64,000 nucleotides of DNA, taken from contig NC_057861.1 in the NCBI RefSeq assembly GCF_019393635.1, positions 56,123,532 to 56,187,531 on the forward strand. The letters are read 5' to 3'. The notes below the pieces were generated by a model. It saw only the letters and a program-made list of their open reading frames with translations. It ran no database searches and had not been told where the DNA came from. This document shows, piece by piece, positions 40,090-54,998 of the stretch. Within the stretch, counting starts at the first letter, position 1. Each line of letters begins with the position of its first letter. This DNA comes from Dromiciops gliroides. Lineage: Eukaryota > Chordata > Mammalia > Microbiotheria > Microbiotheriidae. A program made the translations under genes and the position numbers.

Positions 40090-43000
40090 TGGGTTCTATA
40101 AGACTATGCCGGGGTAGTGCAAGTTCTATCACGTGCTATTATCAAGCTGGAAAGGCTTTAAATATAGCCCAGGAAGGTCTGGGACAACCAGGTTACCCAC
40201 AAGGATGAGGTATTGGACAAAATAAATATACAAAGATGTTTATCGGGTAACGTAAAAGCTTTACATTACCAATCACTAGATTCAGGTTCCAGGCCTGGCT
40301 GTCTGTCTGCCATTTGCAGACCTAGACAAGTCACTTCAGTCGCGCCAACTTTTATCTCACTTAGACCACAGATGTTGGATCACTCCATAAAAAAACTACA
40401 ATGTTCATTGATAGAGGGAAAACCCCACAATTCCCAGAACCAGTGTTTGGTTTCCTACTCTAGGCCAAACCTTTCCTTCACTCAACAGATCAATTCTGAC
40501 CCTCACAAACCTACCATAGTCAGAAGGGCAGACACAACATAACACATTAGGTAACTGGACCCGGTTAAGTTGTTTGCCTAGGTCACAGCTTATTTGTGGC
40601 AAAGCAGGCAAGATCCTCAGTCTCGACTCTTTGTGCTCTTAAACCAAAAGTTACAAACTCTCCCAATAGTAAGAACTTCAAAGACAAAAAGAAATCTGAA
40701 TTCATCCATTTATTTTTGGCAGTACATTTGGCAGATACTCCTTTAGTCAGTCATATGCACTAAAGATCACTCCCTAAGTTTTACAAGTTAAGGGAGGCAA
40801 GACTGGATTCTCCACCCATCCCCATAAACCTCCCTCCCAGCCAAGACACCTGCATCAAGTGTGTTCTGAATGTCCTTCTGTTGGGAAAAGTTCTCCTGGG
40901 TTAAGGGGACTTACTTGCCACAATCCTAATAATCTTGGGTCATGAGTTAGAAGCAAAATTAAGTTGTGAAAGGCAGATGACAATAGCACACAACAGTAAA
41001 CAGTAGAGTCAAATATAGAAAACCAAGTTACAACATAGCATAACTCACGATGGCCTTGGTTTGTTAAAGTGAAATTCTATCTTGAACAAATCCACACCTT
41101 TACAGGAAATCCCTCAACTAGCTTCTGCTTTGAGGATGGGAATCTGCCTTATTATCGATTTCTTCCTTATTTGGAGACAAAACCCGCCTATCACTACTCG
41201 GCATCCCTCACCAACCCTCTGGGCCCAAACAAAACAGCAGCCCACCTCTCAATACCTCAACTTCAAATTAGCCCTCTTCAGTGCCAGATGGTCACTTCCT
41301 TGATAGGATTCTGCACAAATTAGATGGTACTGGGTCAGCTGATTCTATATCCTTTTAGTTTTCTGGCTAGACTAAATCAAAAAGGCTGTTTAGCATATAC
41401 TCAACAAAACTAAATTGTTATAGTTTAATCCATTTATCTCACAACAAAATTTTTTTTCCTATTTGCTTTTCTCCTAACTTTGGCTGTCACACCTTATCCC
41501 CTACTTCCACAGTGCTTTTTAAGTGACAGAGCTCTTTGTTCACAATCACCTTGAGTGGTTACATGTACCATTTTCTTTCTTTTTTTTTACATGTACCATT
41601 TTCACTGGTGATTAAACTCATGTTTGGGGAGGCTATTGCTCAAGGACACAGGAGATGGCTGACAGTGGTAATGCTGGGCCTCATACCCAGCACCCAACTA
41701 TTCCTGGCAAACAAATCCCATGCTAGAAAATTCGGGTCTGGCTTAACTGATTCTAGGGTATCCATGATGATCCTCAATACCTACAACAAAATAGGACTTT
41801 CTTTGGCTAAGAAACATACACCATGAATCCAAAGGTTCTTATATCCAGTTTGAGCCATTTATTCTAATCGGATTTTCCAGTTTCAAATGAGTTGTTACAG
41901 ATGAGCATTTTTCTAATGGTTTTATTCTTCCAGTCATATTCTAATATACACAAGCCTCAATCTCTGAAGTGCAAGTCATAAGTTTATTTTTCGCTCTTCT
42001 TTGTAGTTAGTTCCTATTTAGAAAGAGAAAAAAAAGAGAATAAGAAACTTGATTCATGAGAGAAATCTATTTTCCAATACTTTACAAAGCTCTTTCCTGC
42101 AAAGAGACCTGTCAGGGGAGGCAGGTAGGACAATTACCCCACCATTTTACATGAGAAGACAGGTTGAAAGATGGGCCTTGATCTGCCTAGTCATGCAGCT
42201 ACTAATTAATGGAATCAGAAGCAATTGGCGCTCCTTCAATCCCCAGCACACCATGAAGCTGTGAGAACTAACGAGACTGGTCTTGATCTAGCCACTTAAA
42301 AAACATGCAGAACATTCCCTTTTACTTCCAAACCAAAGTTATCAAATCCTTCAGAGCTGGACATGACTTCTCCATACTGGCAAACTTACATTAATAAGTT
42401 ATCCAGGTCAAGTCTCAAGTTATCCTGCCTCCCCAGGAAACCATTCCAGGTAAGGAGAGTGAGTGCCCAAGCATAAGCAGGCTTCAGTGACTGACTGCCT
42501 CTAGGGAGTCCTTAAGTCAGACAACCATGGTCCTTGGCCACCTTCCTGGTTATTATTGCTTCACTTTCTTCAACCTGTCAAAGTAAATGGGCGTTAATTA
42601 ACCCCATCCACACCAGAACTCTCAGATGCCCCACCCCACCACCCCAGAAACAGTTCACATCATTTACAAGGGTTTCACAAGCCATTCACTGAACCCATCA
42701 CATCACAGAAGCACAGTTGTGGGCAAAGGTTTCCAGGGCTGGCTGATATACCAGCCCATGTCACATTTCATCCTTAAGCAGAGATAGTTAAATCACTTCT
42801 GATATGGCTGCTTAGGGAGAGTGTGGGCTATGGGGAAAAAAAATGGCAACAAGGAGATGGCAAAGAAAGCTACACTTAAGTGAGTGACTTAATGAAGTCT
42901 AGGAAGATTCTCAATAGATGAATAAAAATCCAAAAGGCAGGGAATTCAGTTGTTTCCAATCTTGCTTACATACCTACTAGCAAGACATGACTGTGTGCCC

Positions 43001-44649
43001 AGCTCTGACCCATGGAACGAAATATCTGTGCCACACACCAAGGATTGCAATAGGCATGATTTTAATTTGCTTTTTTTTTTTTCTCTTGGTTGACTTAAAA
43101 TAGTCAAAAAAAAGGAACATTCCACAGGCACATTAGACTTTCAAATGAGCTCTCAACAAGAGGAAGGATGCGGACATGAGCAAAAGGGAGTTACCTCGAA
43201 TTACAGGACTATTTCCACATATGAACTAGCCAAGAAAGCAGCCTTCGTCTCAGAGGTTTCTCTGTTGGGAGGCACAACACTTCTTTTCTCCAGGGACACT
43301 GCAGTTTCCATATGCTAGCAGAGAATTCTTAGAACTTGTAAGGCAAGGACAAAGCTAGCTAATAAGTCAATTTCTTTGTTGTTGATTTTCCCTTGTCTAC
43401 CTTGGAACACTGTGCTACTCCAGTTATGACAAGACTTGATTCTAGACTAAAATTTGTCAATGTTTTGGTACAATAGTGCTGAACAGTTACTGGATTAAAC
43501 TTGCCACCAGTCCTCTGGCTTCCAAATGAGTCAAGTGACACGAATACAATTAAAGCTAAGGCTCGCCTATTCCACCTGTCTGGCCATGCAGACTACAGTG
43601 CAACAGGTCATCCTCAAAGAGTGAAGTCATGTTTAATGTACTCAAATGCTAGGACCAGCATGGGCTCTCTTAATTTCTCAGTTGGGTTTCTGCTGGTCAG
43701 AAGTTTGACTCTCCATCAGCCAACTCCTCCACCTACACTCTCTGCCCTGTGGTCTGCTTTGTCACTTGCTGTCAGAACGTCAGACATCCAGCAAAGGGGT
43801 GTGTTGTGCATTGAAAGGTAAATGTCAGGAGCACAGTTCATTTCAGACGGTCTTTTAATAGGCTTCGTAAAGCCAAAGAAAACTGTATACAAGAATTCCT
43901 TAACCACTTCAAATACAATATCAATGGAATATGCATACTTCTTCCAGTAAAAAAAGGACAATATAAATAAACATTTTCAAGAACCTCTTTTATGGAAAGT
44001 TTGCAAGTCTATTTCTGGGTAATTTACAGTATACAGTAAAAATACCTTTATGCAGAATGAACATACAAGCAGTTTCTCTTTAGATATACCAAGGTGGTCT
44101 GCCTCTCCACAAACCCTCACGGCTGCATTCCTACCTTGCTACACTAAAGGAAGGTTACAAAAAGTTGAAGGTAACGCACTTAAAAAAAAAAGCCAAACCT
44201 CCACAGCTTGTTCAGCTTCCCGTGAACATTGAATTTAAGGTCCTTTTCTAGCTCAAAGAAAACCGAACCAGGGCCCCCAATTTCACAAGTTTTGTTGTAA
44301 AAAGAAAAAAAAATTAAAAAATTAAAACAAAACCAAAAGAAAAAAAACAACAAAAAAGAAAACCACCACACCTTGGCTCATGACGAAAAGAAAAAATAAA
44401 ATCCGAAGTGCTTTCAAAAATGCTTTTTAAAAAAACACTTGAGAACAGACAAGAGCTTTCTTAAAAGAAAAGTCTAATTAGGCCATCTCATGTCCGAAGC
44501 TGTCAGGCTGTGTTTGACAAGATCAGAACTGATAATACTACAAAAGTGAATACAAGTAGATGGGTACTACACAATAACGATTCAGCGAAGCTCCAAAAAT
44601 CTTTATAAATACAGCCATTGGAAGGACGATCTTGATTCAGGAAGGATTT
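40090..44649 (-). other. Repeat-poor region downstream of CIRBP, probable 3' UTR at its right end
   Basis: 4.5 kb with no young SINE and no clear LINE, in sharp contrast to the surroundings. The part next to the CIRBP stop (about 43850-44649) is U-rich on the transcript strand and probably 3' UTR. The rest may be an extended 3' UTR isoform or constrained regulatory DNA. No open frame of interest. Confidence 0.4.
43854..43859 (-). terminator. CIRBP: Candidate variant poly(A) signal (ATTAAA) of CIRBP
   Basis: Minus strand CCTATTAAAAGACC, about 790 nt after the stop codon, which fits the short 3' UTR known for mammalian CIRBP. Other signals further down (for example TTTATT at 41982) could serve longer forms. 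Confidence 0.3.
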
Positions 44650-47473
<2,824 letters not shown>

Positions 47474-47479
47474 CTTGAC

Positions 47480-49401
47480 CTAATGAGAAAGAGTTCTGTT
47501 TAGAGCCAAACTGCTGAATTTTCACCAACTTGTTAAACTCCTTCAGAAGCAAGATTCTCAAACAACTAGGGTGTTAGCTTGTGCAATACTGGGGCCCCAA
47601 TTCCTGATTTTGGATTGTAATCCCTAAGAAACTAACCCTCCCACCTGCTCAAAACCCAGTCAAATTTGTCAATGGGAGCTGGAGGGAAAGTGGGGTGGGG
47701 CAAGAGTGAGAGGGAATCAGTGACATTTAAAAAGCAACAAATAGATTCAAAGCTTTGCAGGAAAGCAGCATCTAAATTCACTTAAAACCAGGGTTCTCAA
47801 TCTTGGATCTATGCCTAAATTCCTTTGGATTCATTCATTAGAATATCAGATCAAGGGCCCTTTTCCCAGGTTTGATAGGGCAAAAAAACCTCAGACCAGA
47901 GCCAGGACTTTACAAAGTCTCCTGGAGCCTGGGCAGTTCTCTCACTCACTCCTCAAAGCATGAAAGGGCACTTATTAGAAGTCTTATTTTATGATATACA
48001 GTTAAAAAGGGCTCTTCAAACAACTAACTCAAAACTTTCATTTTACAGATAGAAAAAAAAATCAAGCAATTTGTCCAAGCTTCACAGAAGTCTTAAAAGA
48101 GTAGAAGTGAAATTGGACTAAATGGCCTAGGAAGTACCTTCCTCTTTCTATGATAGCTCGAACGCTATCATAGAGATTAACATGATATAAGTGGAAACAC
48201 AGAAATCAGGAGCCCACGGGGGCTGCTTTAGAACTCTAAGAGGTCTTATATATTATATAATCCAGCCCCCAAAGTGCCTTCCCTAAAATCACCGAAGAGT
48301 TAGGACCCCAAATTCAGCACTGTCTCCACTTCTATTCTGGGTTCCAACCCCAATGCTGCTACTTGCTACCCTGGGCTCAAGTCCTTCTTTGGGCCTCAGT
48401 TTCTTTAACAGGAAAAATTAAATCTGAATTAAGTGCTGTCCGTAGAGCAGACCCCACCCCCCTCCTTTTTTCTATCTTTCTTCAGGAAGCCCTATGACCA
48501 CTTTACAGGGCGTGTAACGGTTAAGTTTTCATGCTTCGGGTCCGGAATTGACCAACTGACCTCGAGGTGGCTGCTATGGTGCCGGTCAATCTCGGGGCCC
48601 ATCTAGCAGAGGCCGGGTGGGCGGGGCACCCGGCAGGCCTGAGATGACTCAGGGCTGCTTGGAGATGCTCTCCGTCCAGTGCCTCAACACTCCGGGGATG
48701 AGGCGCTGACCGCCGTGGCTGGGCAGGGCCTGGGAACGGGCCACCTCGGGGCCTAGCCTACTCCCCAAGCCAAGGGGGCCCTACTCAAGATGGCCGCCGA
48801 CCACGTGGCCCGCAAGACTCCAGGAGTACCTTCCCCTGCTCCTTCCCTAAGTAGCAACTAATTCTTGTGTCCCCTCAGCTTCCCCTTCTATCAGGGGTTC
48901 TCTTTCTACTTCACCGTACAGCCCACCCTTCAAGGCTTCTCTCCTTCCTCCCCCTGCCCCCAATAGCGGCCGCCTCCTTCTGCGCATGCGTGAGGAGCCC
49001 CCTCCTCGCCTCCCTGCGCCATTCCATCCGGGCATCTCCGGCGGTCCCCGCCATTTCGCTAGGCGCCCGCCAAGATTCTCGGCCGCCATTTTGCGGCAAA
49101 GCCGCAGAGAGCCCGTCTGCCCTGGCGGCCCCCTGGGACACAGCAACGGCAGCACCCTTCTTTCGGCTGTTAGTCGCCGCCGTCGAACCCACTCTGACCC
49201 AGCGGACGGCCAGTCCTAACCACAGCCCCATCCGGTGGGGGGGGCGTGCCGGTGCCCAGGCCCGTCTCCGCCCAGGCGCCGGGCCGCCCGCCTTCTCCTC
49301 CTTCTCGCCTTGCTTGCTTCCCCTCCCCCCCAGACCCCAACCACCCCAGGCCCTCCCAGCTCCGCAGGCTCGACCAAATGGCCGGGGGCGGGCTCCCTCA
49401 C
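47480..49401 (-). other. CIRBP: CIRBP intron 1
   Basis: 1.9-kb intron between the non-coding first exon (donor CACTG|GTGAGG) and the start-codon exon (acceptor CATTAG|GTCAAG). It holds old repeat pieces (about 47790-47880, 48000-48150 and 48230-48430) and becomes CpG-rich above 48560. Confidence 0.85.
48147..48174. other. Perfect 11-bp inverted repeat in CIRBP intron 1
   Basis: TCTATGATAGC and GCTATCATAGA separated by six bases (TCGAAC). It could form a hairpin in RNA or DNA; function unknown. Confidence 0.8.
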
Positions 49402-49478
49402 CAGTGTGTTGGATGGGGCGGGAAGGATAAGCGGTGTCAGCGGACAGACCAGAGCGACCTGAGCCTCCTAACGGGAAA
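49402..49478 (-). other. CIRBP: CIRBP non-coding exon 1
   Basis: Lies 25-30 bp downstream of a TATA box and ends at a good donor (CAACACACTG|GTGAGG). The 5' boundary is estimated from TATA spacing; the exon carries no ATG-initiated frame joined to the CDS. Confidence 0.65.
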
Positions 49479-49503
49479 ATGAGCGGCGCGCCCAAGAGCT
49501 CAG

Positions 49504-49512
49504 CCTTATATA
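49504..49512 (-). promoter_or_regulatory. CIRBP: TATA box of CIRBP
   Basis: TATATAAGG on the minus strand inside a CpG island. A TATA box in a CpG island suits an inducible gene. GC-rich Sp/KLF-type boxes (GGGGGTGGGGC) lie just upstream, at about 49537-49550. Confidence 0.8.
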
Positions 49513-50564
49513 CTCAGCCGCGAAGCCACGCCCTGTAGCCCCACCCCCAGAGCCCAGAGGGCCAATCGAAGGGGCCTAAATCCGGACGCTGATTTATATT
49601 CATGAACTTCGGCGACCTCCCTCTCCTCTTCCAGCCCCTCCCCGCTCCTCCGAGGATGTGTAATGGGATTGGTGGGGACCGTGCCTGCCGCTCGTCCGCA
49701 GTCCCCCTCCCCTCGAGGTGAAGAGGCCTCTAACCTTAGGCTGCAGAAGTGCGGGGGCGGGAAGACAGACAGGGGATTGGGGGCGGGGCTAACATCACGC
49801 CCCCTTCTGGGAGCCAGAGGTGGGGCTGACCCAGTTTGGCGCGCTCTCCCTCTAGCACTGCGGCGGCCGAACAAAGGAGCTGCAGTGAGAAAGAAGACCG
49901 CCCCCGCCATCTTGGAGGCCCGGGCCCCGCCCCCTCCCGAGGTCCCGCCTTTCCCCTGCCCCAGACGCCCCGCCTAGAGAAGCCGGAGCTCCGCCCTCCG
50001 CGGCCCCCAGCCGGAGCTGCGGGAATCACTGCTCCTCTTCGTCCCCTCCCCCCACCAAGTCCGCCAACGCTCGGATGCTGCTCGGTGATTGCGCCCGGCA
50101 GAACCCCGCACATCGAACCTCTTTCCCCTCCACCCCCCTACGAAGCCCCTCACCCCAACCTCTCCCAGTGCTCCGAGCCCTGCGGACCCCCCTCCCCAGC
50201 CCCCGGCCTCAGCCTCCCGCTATGCGCCAAGGCCCCCACCCCCACCCCAAGCCTGCTCATCACTCCCACTTTCCCCTTCCAGGGGCTGTTCCAAGTTTGC
50301 CAACGCTCCGATGCTCCGCGGGTTACCCTCCTCCACCCCACCCCGCAGCGTGCAAATACAAGTGTATACCCAACCCACCTGGTCTTTGTTCCACCCTCGG
50401 CTTCCCTTACCACTATGTCCGAGGGGGCCCATCTGCGGCCCCCAGAGTCCGCCCCCACCCAGTCCATCAGTACACCCACTCCTTGGCCCCGTCACACACA
50501 CAACAGCCCATCTTCCGGTCAGCTAGCGGCGCCCCGGGTTCCTAACCTAAGTGTCCCCTAGGAC

Positions 50565-50795
50565 TTTTCCATCTTCGTCTCCCACATCCAGTCACTTACC
50601 AAACTGTCAGGTGTACGGCTCCCACGACCTGCCTCCAGACCCTTGTACATCTCCCTCTGCGTGCCCTGCTCGGAATTCTGTGCCTGTAAGAATGCTCCAT
50701 GCTGCTTGTGGGATGGAGTTGAATTCCTTCAGGCCCCCGCCCCCACAATTCCAGGCTCCACATCCGACCATCCCCCGTCCTGCAGAGACTTACTC
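50565..50795 (+). repeat. L2 LINE fragment
   Basis: CATCTTCGTCTCCCACATCC AGTCACTTACCAAACTGTC and the region near GGAATGCTCCATGCTGCTTG in spaced form resemble the L2 ORF2 3' part. Confidence 0.5.
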
Positions 50796-50799
50796 TGGA

Positions 50800-50895
50800 G
50801 GCAATCAGGGTAAAGTAACTTGCCCAGTGTCACACAGCTAGTAAATGTCTGAGGCCAGATTTGAACTCGAGTCCTTCTGACCCCTGGGTCGGTGA
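50800..50895 (-). repeat. Truncated Mar1-like CORE-SINE
   Basis: AGTAACTTGCCCAGTGTCACACAG and GATTTGAACTCGAGTCC in spaced form; head truncated. Confidence 0.85.
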
Positions 50896-51161
50896 GATTT
50901 AAGAACTTTACAATGTCTTATAAAAATGGAATTCCTGGGGTTATGGTTAGGACTATCCTGCAAAATAAATGCAGTTAGAGAAGCTGTTAATTAGGGTTGG
51001 GGCAGGGGGAGACATCTTTGTAGCAATTATCTCTGATTAAAGTCTGAAGCCCAAGAAATAGAGAGAACTGATACAATATAAGAATAGGAACCACTCCCCG
51101 ATGCTCAAATAATAAGATCAGACAGTTTTCAAATGACTATGTGAAAGAATGTTCCAAATCA
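50896..51161. other. Intergenic stretch, nothing recognised
   Basis: AT-moderate sequence without gene or repeat evidence. Confidence 0.4.
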
Positions 51162-51177
51162 CTGATAACCACAATTT

Positions 51178-51352
51178 TTTAAAAAAAATTTTCCGGGGCA
51201 GCTAGGTGGCGCAGTGGATAGAGCACCGGCCCTGGAGTCAGCAGTACCTGAGTTCAAATGTGACCTCAGAACATTGACACATGCTAGCTGTGTGACCCTG
51301 GGCAAGTCACTTAACCCCAATTGCCTCACCAAAAAAAAAGAGAAAAAAATTT
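51178..51352 (+). repeat. Mar1/WSINE-like CORE-SINE, subfamily A
   Basis: SINE body 51195-51344. CTGATAACCACAATTT at 51162-51177 and 51354-51369 is the likely target duplication, with AAAAAAATTTTC also repeated on both sides. Confidence 0.9.
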
Positions 51353-51930
51353 TCTGATAACCACAATTTATTGAGAACTGACAGATTCCCCACCTACTCC
51401 CCATTCCCAGGCCAATGAATTACCTGGGGCTAACCAATCTTTGTCAATTCCAGACTCTGGATTGTCTTATGGATGTCTATCAAACAGGCTATCCTCTCCC
51501 AAAGATTCCCCGCCCTATTCCCAAGACTTTGGGTTATCATGTAAAAGGGTCCATTTACATTAATTTCTATTTAGAGTTAAGTAGCTTCTATACTTAACTA
51601 GAGGATAGTCTCATAGCTCCCTTTGTTAAAGGTTCATTTATATTATGTTCTCTTTATTCTCTTATCCCATATAAATTCTGTCCTCAGTCCCCCATCTTTG
51701 AGTATTCCTAGCATCTTGCTTTGTGATACTACAAGCTATAGTTCCTATGCCCCAATTAGATTAAAGACTTGATTTCTCCTATATTGATTGTTTCATTAAT
51801 TTACAGGTTAACATCACTAATAAGTGAAATGTAAATTATAATAATGCTGTGGAAGATGGCAATTGATGGAGGGGCTGTGGTAGGACAGACACACTAATGT
51901 TTTGTAGGTACAATTAGTCCAGACATTCTG

Positions 51931-52078
51931 TTTGTGGGGTTTTGGAGGGGTTTTTGCAGGGCAATGGGGGTTAAGTGACTTGCCCAGAGTCACACAGCTA
52001 GTAAGTGTCAAGTGCCTGAGGCAGGATTTGAACTGGAGTCCACCTGGACTTTATCCACTGCACCACCTAGCTACCCCC
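51931..52078 (-). repeat. Mar1/WSINE-like CORE-SINE, small deletion
   Basis: Minus-strand; exact target duplication AGTCCAGACATTCTG at 51916-51930 and 52079-52093; part of the segment before the A box is missing. Confidence 0.95.
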
Positions 52079-52093
52079 AGTCCAGACATTCTG

Positions 52094-52609
52094 AAAGGCA
52101 ATTTGGAACTACACCCCCAAACTCAATAAACAATACATGCTTTTTGGCCAGCGATACTACAATTAGGCCCATACCCCAAAAAGGGCAAAGTCAGAAATAA
52201 AGGACCTATTTATATAAAAACATACCAACATGTTTTTATTATAGCAAAAAAAAAAAATTTGGAAATAAGGCTACCCATCAATTGTGGAATAGCTGCGCAA
52301 GTTGTGGTTTAAGAATGTAATGAAAAAAAAAGGAATGTAATGAAATGTTATTATACCATAAAAACAATGACTAATATAGAGGATCCGGAGAAACTCAAGA
52401 TTTGTGTAGTGGAGGCCAATCCCATGTTCATAGTTGACTGGTACCACAGTATCAGTTAACCATGTGGCTGGACCTGTGAGGACACATGTTTTGGTGGGAC
52501 ATGGCAGACCTTGAGTGGTCCTTTGGCTCTCTCCCTGCCCCTGCTGTCTCAGGGTGCGATTTTATTGAACCAAAGAGTATGAGAACCGGCAGCCAACCCC
52601 CTCCCCCAT
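52094..52609 (+). repeat. Probable L1 3' fragment and unassigned sequence
   Basis: GGCAATTTGGAACTACACCC, ATACCCCAAAAAGGGCAAAG and ACCCATCAATTGTGGAATAGC look like a diverged plus-strand L1 ORF2 end (compare 56960-57180). Beyond about 52400 nothing is recognised. Confidence 0.6.
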
Positions 52610-52950
52610 TGTGTCATGGCCTCCTTTGGCAGTCAGCCTGGCAAAGTCTGTGAACCCCTTCCCAAAATCACGTTTTGGTCTATATAAAATAAAATATATG
52701 AACTACAAAGGAAAACAATTATATTGAAATACCTTTATCAGAATAGTTAAAAAGCAAGTTCCCAGGGGCAGTTAGGTGGCGCAGTGGATAAAGTACTGGC
52801 CCTGGATTCAGGAGGATCTGAGTTCAAATGTGACCTCAGACACTTGACACTTACTAGCTGTGTGACCCTGGGCAAGTCACTTAACCCCCATTGCCCCACA
52901 AAACAGAAACAAAAAAAAAGCAAGTTCCCAGACCCTCAGGTTAAGGGCCT
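52610..52950. mobile_element. hAT-type DNA transposon relic carrying a SINE
   Basis: TGTCATGGCCTCCTTTGGCAG, GAAAACAATTATATTGAAATAC and, beyond the SINE, CCTCAGGTTAAGGGCC, the end-type sequence of the repeat seen at 24662. Confidence 0.65.
52766..52914 (+). repeat. Mar1/WSINE-like CORE-SINE
   Basis: Plus-strand; exact target duplication AAAAAGCAAGTTCCCAG at 52749-52765 and 52915-52931. Confidence 0.97.
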
Positions 52951-53059
52951 AGGCTAGGATTCCTAGGACTGACACCAGTCCAGTCCAATTTATAATCCTA
53001 GATCCAAAGCAGGGAGTTGGCATAGTGCTCCCTGCCCCTGTGGGCCCAGAAGAGGTTTC

Positions 53060-53200
53060 TCCAAGTTAGATTTGTAGAAACTCATACAGAATGAAATGAG
53101 CAGAACCAGAAAAACTATTAAAATGATGACCGCAATAACGCAGAGGAAAACAATTTCAAAATGCTTTGGAATACTGCAGGATGAAAGTGTGGAATCATGA
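53060..53200 (+). repeat. Diverged L1 ORF2-end/3' UTR fragment
   Basis: AATGAAATGAGCAGAACCAG, and the region ACCGCAATAACGCAGAGG, resemble the L1 segment at 57290-57330 (GAGATGAGCAGAACCAGAAG). Confidence 0.55.
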
Positions 53201-53340
53201 TTTCATAAAATGGATGGTTCAAGCACTCAGATCCCCGCTTCTTGGCAGGGGGCAATGCACTAGAAGTACTGAAGGAAATACAATTTTTCAGATGAGACCA
53301 ATGTGTTAAATAGTTTTACTTGACTATACCTACTTGTGAA

Positions 53341-53556
53341 CGCAGCTAGGTGGCCTAGTTGAGAGAATGAAACAGGAGGCCCTGAGTTCAAATCCAGCCT
53401 CAGACACCTACTAGCTGTATGATCCTGGGCATATCACTTCATCCTGTTTGCCTCAGTTTCCTCATCTGTAAAATGAGCTGGAGAACGAAATAGCAAACCA
53501 TTCCGGTTTCTTTGCCAAGAACACCCCAAACAGGGTCATAGAGAGTCAGACACAAT
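53341..53556 (+). repeat. Long CORE-SINE (Mar4/MON-like)
   Basis: Plus-strand; CGCAGCTAGGTGGCCTAG start, CTCAGTTTCCTCATCTGTAA, AGAGTCAGACACAATAGAG end. Confidence 0.88.
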
Positions 53557-53697
53557 AGAGACAGAGAGAGAGGAGGGGAAGACAAAAAACATTTAAACAC
53601 ATACAAAAGAAGAAAAAAAAATTCTGAAGGGAAGATAGGACACATTCGTTACTACATTTATTTAAAAATATGCTTTTTTTAAAAAGTTCATGATTTC

Positions 53698-53847
53698 GGG
53701 GACGGCTAGGTGGCGCAGTGGATAAAGCACGGGCCCTGGATTCAGGAGTACCTGAGTTCAAATCCGGCCTCAGACACTTGACACTTACTAGCTGTGTGAC
53801 TCTGGGCAAGTCACTTAACCCCCATTGCCCCTCACACACACACACAA
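53698..53847 (+). repeat. Mar1/WSINE-like CORE-SINE, subfamily B
   Basis: Plus-strand; exact target duplication AAAAAGTTCATGATTTC at 53681-53697 and 53848-53864; (CA)n in the tail. Confidence 0.97.
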
Positions 53848-53924
53848 AAAAAGTTCATGATTTCAAACAAAATCCTCTTTTGTGTTTTCTGCATATTTGT
53901 TGATGACCATTTAGGGTTTTTTTT

Positions 53925-54087
53925 TATTTAATTTAAATTTTTTTTTTTTTAGTGAGGCAATTGGGGTTAAGTGACTTGCCCAGGGTCACACAGCTAGTAA
54001 GTGTTAAGTGTCTGAGGCCGGATTTGAACTCAGGTACTCCTGACTTCAGTGCTGGTGCTCTATTCACTGCGCCACCTAGCTGCCCCC
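53925..54087 (-). repeat. Mar1/WSINE-like CORE-SINE, subfamily A
   Basis: Minus-strand full-length copy; short duplication CATTTAG on both sides. Confidence 0.93.
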
Positions 54088-54149
54088 ATTTAGTTTTGTT
54101 TTTTTTAATTAACAAAGAAATTCACTGTAAACTTATTGAGTATCCTTTG

Positions 54150-54760
54150 CCTCACCACAATTTTTTTTTTTTCAGAGACTGGTATTGCAGGATTCCTAAC
54201 CACAGAATATCAACAGGAATACTGGAATTGATGAACAGATCTGTGATCTCCTCTATGGGAGCAGACCCTCCTCCAAGACAGGTTGCAACCTATCAATTCT
54301 CATCCATGGCCTCTGATAGATCCCCAACAAGGGGCACCATCCAAAGGATGGAAGCCTTCTTTGAATCCTTTTGACAGGGAATGGATACAAATGGCCTACA
54401 CAGGCTGAATCTCTCAGTTGTCCTTTGCTCTAGCAAGGCGACAGGCCCATCGTTCTCTCTGATCTGGTGTAATTCCTCATTTGTCACCTGCTCATGTCCA
54501 ACATGCCCTTTTGGAGAACAGTGAATTTATATGAAGATTTTTTTTTAATCTTTTCATGATCAACTTAAAATCAACAACAAACAACGTTTCAGGATACAAA
54601 GGAGAACAAAAATGAAGACAGTATGTGTGTGAAGTTGTTAGCTTTTGTCATAAAGAAATATGGAGTACAACAGTGCCTGAAGAATTTTTTATATGAATAT
54701 CACAGGGAGAGTGAGCAGAAGTGGAAGCACACATGTTCCACCACACATGACCAATAAAAA
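54150..54760. other. Intergenic stretch, nothing recognised
   Basis: No repeat class or coding evidence; the minus-strand frame at 54293-54487 has no recognisable similarity. Confidence 0.35.
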
Positions 54761-54773
54761 AACTCCAAAAGAT

Positions 54774-54950
54774 GGGGCAGCTAGATGGTGCAGTGGATAA
54801 AGCACCGCCCCTGGATTCAGGAGTACCTAAGTTCAAATCCGGCCTCAGACACTTGACACTTACTAGCTGTGTCACACAGCTGGGCAAGTCACTTAACCCC
54901 AATTGCCTTACCAAAAAATTTTAAAAAAGAAATTAAAAAAAAAAAGAAAG
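54774..54950 (+). repeat. Mar1/WSINE-like CORE-SINE with internal duplication
   Basis: Plus-strand; target duplication AACTCCAAAAGATGGG at 54761-54776 and 54952-54967. The core holds an extra CACAC (GTGTCACACAGCTGGGC). Confidence 0.95.
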
Positions 54951-54998
54951 AAACTCCAAAAGATGGGACCAAAGGATTTCATCAAAAAACATATGATA

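Larger units (their letters stand above)
48560..50560. promoter_or_regulatory. CIRBP: CpG island of CIRBP
   Basis: About 2 kb of GC- and CpG-rich DNA around CIRBP exon 1. It includes YY1-type motifs CCGCCATTTTG (49083-49093) and CCGCCATCTTGG (49904-49915), inverted CCAAT (ATTGG) at 49668-49672, and several C-rich Sp/KLF boxes. The long overlapping reading frames in it are products of base composition. Confidence 0.8.

Noticed and set aside
48867-50561. Several long overlapping reading frames (up to 241 codons) on both strands
   Set aside because: They lie in the CpG island, are rich in Pro/Ala/Arg/Gly, overlap in several frames at once and show no domain. Few stops are expected at this GC content.
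49836-50561. Possible divergent protein gene starting upstream of CIRBP
   Set aside because: No splice structure or recognisable protein; a non-coding divergent transcript is more likely, and even that is unproven.
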